Shown here piece by piece: positions 62,351-64,000 of a stretch of 64,000 nucleotides of DNA; within the stretch, counting starts at the first letter, position 1; each line of letters starts with the position of its first letter. This stretch comes from Butyricimonas virosa (GTDB taxonomy: Bacteria; Bacteroidota; Bacteroidia; Bacteroidales; Marinifilaceae). The position numbers and the translations under genes are program-made. The DNA is taken from the NCBI RefSeq assembly GCF_025148635.1, contig NZ_CP102269.1:2294001-2358000 (forward strand). Direction: 5' to 3'. The notes beneath the pieces were generated by a model. The model saw only the letters and a program-made list of their open reading frames with translations. It ran no database searches and was not told the DNA's origin.

Positions 62351-62382
62351 AAAAATCAGCCACCTTGTAAGTGACTGATTTT
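62351..62382 (-). terminator. Terminator of tRNA-Cys
   Basis: AAAATCAG-n-CAC and its complement pair with one mismatch. On the reverse strand the stem is followed by TTTTTGTTT. It lies directly 3' of the tRNA. Confidence 0.8.
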
Positions 62383-62385
62383 CTG

Positions 62386-62456
62386 AGGTCGGTAGCAGAT
62401 TTGAACTGCTGTACACGGTTTTGCAGACCGCTGCCTAACCGCTCGGCCAACCGACC
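62386..62456 (-). tRNA. tRNA-Cys (GCA)
   Basis: 71 nt forming a full cloverleaf: acceptor GGTCGGT with ACCGACC, D-stem GCC/GGC, anticodon stem GCGGT/ACCGT with loop CTGCAAA (anticodon GCA), T-stem AGCAG/CTGCT with TTCAAAT loop, and discriminator U73, which is typical for cysteine. CCA is not encoded. Confidence 0.95.
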
Positions 62457-62475
62457 CTTTTGCGATTTTGCGTGG

Positions 62476-62507
62476 CAAAGATAAGGCGATATTTTGGATT
62501 TTGCAAT
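62476..62507 (-). promoter_or_regulatory. Promoter of tRNA-Cys
   Basis: On the reverse strand ATTG (62507-62504), 20 nt, then TATCTTTG followed by C (62483-62475). The -7 box is a perfect consensus; the -33 box has one mismatch. Confidence 0.6.
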
Positions 62508-62520
62508 ACCTTACTGCAAT

Positions 62521-62874
62521 TTATTTGGATAAAGTGACACTCGTGGCTGCGATTTTTCCTCCTAGTGGTGGGTTTAGTTTTGAAACCTTGATAGTTACAT
62601 GAGAAATTTGCGGGAAAGCGTTATAGAGTGCATCAATCATTCTTTGGGCCACGTGTTCCAACAAATGTGAGGTAATCATCATTTCTTTGGCGATAATCTC
62701 GTAGGCGGTGAGATAACTTAATGCGTCTTCGATGTTATCTGTTTGGGCAGCTTTGCTGCAATCTGTTTCGATACGGGCGTAAACCATGAATTTGTTTCCC
62801 ACGACACGTTCTGTTTCATAACATCCGTGGAAGGCAAAAAATTCCATTCCTTCAATTTCGATGATTCCATTCAT
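62521..62874 (-). CDS. folB: Dihydroneopterin aldolase
   Basis: Folate-pathway enzyme of 117 residues that converts 7,8-dihydroneopterin to 6-hydroxymethyl-dihydropterin and glycolaldehyde. FolB features: IEGMEFFAFHGCYETERVVGNKF (about 7-29, with the catalytic-site Glu in HGCYETE), then SYLTAYEIIAKEMMITSHLLEHVAQRM (about 51-77) and a C-terminal VTIKVSKLNPPLGGK with the active-site Lys. ATG 62874 is the family-like start; the frame extends further upstream into the leader. It forms octamers in other species. The transcript probably begins near 63020 and has a structured leader. Confidence 0.92.
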   Translation of the reverse strand: MNGIIEIEGMEFFAFHGCYETERVVGNKFMVYARIETDCSKAAQTDNIEDALSYLTAYEIIAKEMMITSHLLEHVAQRMIDALYNAFPQISHVTIKVSKLNPPLGGKIAATSVTLSK

Positions 62875-62928
62875 AATTGTTAATTTTTGTTTCTGTAAAA
62901 ATTTAGTACCTTTCGTCTTTAAATACAA

Positions 62929-63035
62929 AAGAGCCGACGGGGAATGTCGACTCTTAAGATTACATTACTAACTACTAACCTAAACCATACAAACTTATGA
63001 AAAATCTTCAATCTCTTAAAGACGGTGCAAAGATA
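62929..63035 (-). promoter_or_regulatory. folB promoter and structured leader (possible cis-acting RNA)
   Basis: A consensus -7 box (TATCTTTG then C on the reverse strand, 63035-63027) lies about 155 nt before folB. Near its 3' end the leader holds a stem-loop (arms about 62951-62955 plus 62946-62949 with 62934-62937 plus 62929-62933, one mismatch; loop ATTCCCC) followed by TTTTG, resembling an intrinsic terminator or attenuator. The T-run makes premature termination plausible. It could be an independent small RNA or an attenuator. No known riboswitch class is recognised. Confidence 0.45.
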
Positions 63036-63297
63036 AAGTGTCTGTTGCATCTAGACTAATTTTAATTGTTAATAAAAGCTATCAATTGGGTTAATGTTGG
63101 TTAATATTTTGTGCCTGTGGAGCTATGTTTTGAATCGTTGTATGTGTATGTCATTGTAACTGATTAATTAATAGGTTTAATTATGTCTTGCCCGTGTGAA
63201 TGCAGGTGTATTTTTGTTAATTTTCTTATTAGAATATGATCTATGAAATGAATTTTATTTGTAAGTTTAACAAATCGTTTTAGATGAATTAATTAAT
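62956..63297. other. Gene-free divergent region between folB and cysQ
   Basis: Holds the folB promoter and leader on the reverse strand and, further on, an AT-rich upstream region for cysQ without a clear consensus promoter. A 20-codon forward frame starting at 62998 exists but overlaps the folB promoter and is not supported as a gene. Confidence 0.5.
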
Positions 63298-64000
63298 ATG
63301 GTAAGTTGGATAAAAGTAACAGATATTCAGTGTATTATTGAGCGAGCTGGGGAGTTGATAAAAGAGGTGTATGATAAGAGAAATTTTAATGTAGAGTTAA
63401 AGGGAGATAATACCCCCGTGACAGAAGCGGATAAAATTTCGAGTGAGTATATTACAAGTGCTTTGAAAAAGTTATATCCGGGGATTCCGGTGATTAGCGA
63501 AGAGGCGTCATTACCGGTTTATGAAGAACGAGAGAAATGGACATACGCTTGGATTATTGATCCGCTGGATGGCACGAAGGAATTTATATATCGGAATGGG
63601 CGTTTTTGTATCAATATGGCTCTTGTGGAAAAGGGAAAACCTGTATTTGGGATGATTCATAACGTGTGTGATGGTGAAATATTATGGGCTTTTGCTAGTG
63701 GAGAGAAGGGGATGATAAAAAACGGGAGGGAAGAAATCTTCCCGAATGCCGGGGAAAAAAGTTCAAAGTTGAGGGTGGCTGTCAGTCGCTTTCATATAAC
63801 GGAATGGGAGTTACGATATGTCGATTATTTAAAATCTTTGGGGCATGAGGTCGAACTCGTCCCGTTAGGAGCGTCATCAAAACATTGTATGCTTGCTAAA
63901 GGAGAGGTGGATATATGTCCAAAATTCGGGAAATGCTCGGAATGGGATGTTGCGGCAGGGCAAGTGCTAGTGGAAGCCGCGGGTGGTCATGTGGTAAATG
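63298..64000 (+). CDS. cysQ: 3'(2'),5'-bisphosphate nucleotidase CysQ, 5' part
   Basis: Inositol-monophosphatase-fold phosphatase that removes the 3'-phosphate from PAP (and PAPS), protecting sulfur metabolism. The gene runs off the window end; about 234 residues are visible. Metal-binding motifs are clear: TPVTEADK (about 40-47), ISEEAS (about 67-72), WIIDPLDGTKEF (about 87-98) and, near the window end, WDVAAGQVLVEAAGGHVV. ATG 63298 is chosen because an earlier ATG (63284) is out of frame. No neighbouring sulfate-assimilation gene is visible within the window. Confidence 0.92.
   Translation, partial: MVSWIKVTDIQCIIERAGELIKEVYDKRNFNVELKGDNTPVTEADKISSEYITSALKKLYPGIPVISEEASLPVYEEREKWTYAWIIDPLDGTKEFIYRNGRFCINMALVEKGKPVFGMIHNVCDGEILWAFASGEKGMIKNGREEIFPNAGEKSSKLRVAVSRFHITEWELRYVDYLKSLGHEVELVPLGASSKHCMLAKGEVDICPKFGKCSEWDVAAGQVLVEAAGGHVVN

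Noticed and set aside
62998..63060. A 20-codon forward frame (MKNLQSLKDGAKIKCLLHLD) before cysQ.
   Set aside because: It overlaps the reverse-strand folB promoter and has no visible ribosome binding site, so it is more likely chance.
1..64000. CRISPR arrays, rRNA operons and diversity-generating retroelements (considered because of the four-helix-bundle protein).
   Set aside because: No regularly spaced repeats, no rRNA sequence, and no reverse transcriptase or template repeat were found in the window.

Overview
The window looks like chromosomal DNA of a gut Bacteroidales bacterium, most likely Odoribacteraceae (Butyricimonas/Odoribacter-like). The reasons are three ECF sigma/FecR/SusC/SusD loci, promoters of the Bacteroidetes type (TTTG, about 20 bp, TAnnTTTG), a V-type ATPase, GldG-family ABC proteins and typical Bacteroidales insertion sequences. 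The genus is an inference; the phylum is secure.

Layout. 1-5634: 3' part of a V-type ATPase operon (A, B, D, I, K), with a four-helix-bundle (S23/IVS-type) gene inserted between B and D and bounded by a near-perfect 31-bp AT-rich inverted repeat. 5786-8041: two L,D-transpeptidase-like proteins and a rhomboid protease. 8132-20992: nutrient locus 1 (ECF sigma, FecR, SusC, SusD, TlpA-like protein). It is split between FecR and SusC by about 4.5 kb of mobile debris: a truncated tyrosine integrase, a complete IS21-family element and non-coding remnant DNA. 21011-22727: strong terminator, a decayed SNF2-helicase tail and an IS3-family element. 23196-27560: LpxL-like acyltransferase, a GGGtGRT protein with a NifU-like protein (reverse strand), and a lipoprotein alkaline phosphatase.

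27666-42439: locus 2 (sigma, FecR, SusC, SusD, DUF4843, PKD-like lipoprotein, two S9 peptidases, small lipoprotein), which fits import and breakdown of peptides. 42566-44408: an IS1182-family element with a broken transposase. 44434-60360 (reverse): locus 3, a paralogue of locus 2 facing it (PKD-like lipoprotein, DUF4843, SusD, SusC, FecR, sigma). Two tandem GldA-type ATPase plus fused GldF/GldG-like permease modules sit between its sigma and FecR genes. 60588-64000: split LysO-type lysine exporter, DoxX protein, small membrane protein, tRNA-Cys, FolB with a structured leader, and the start of CysQ.

How it fits together. Each SusC has an N-terminal STN signalling domain, the kind that contacts FecR. 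The likely circuit is: substrate on SusC/SusD, signal to FecR, release of the ECF sigma factor, transcription of the transport genes. Locus 2 adds peptidases; locus 3 adds two ABC modules of unknown cargo; in locus 1 the circuit genes have been separated by insertions. The most unusual feature is the inverted-repeat-bounded four-helix-bundle gene in the V-ATPase operon, together with gene-less versions of the same repeat elsewhere in the window.
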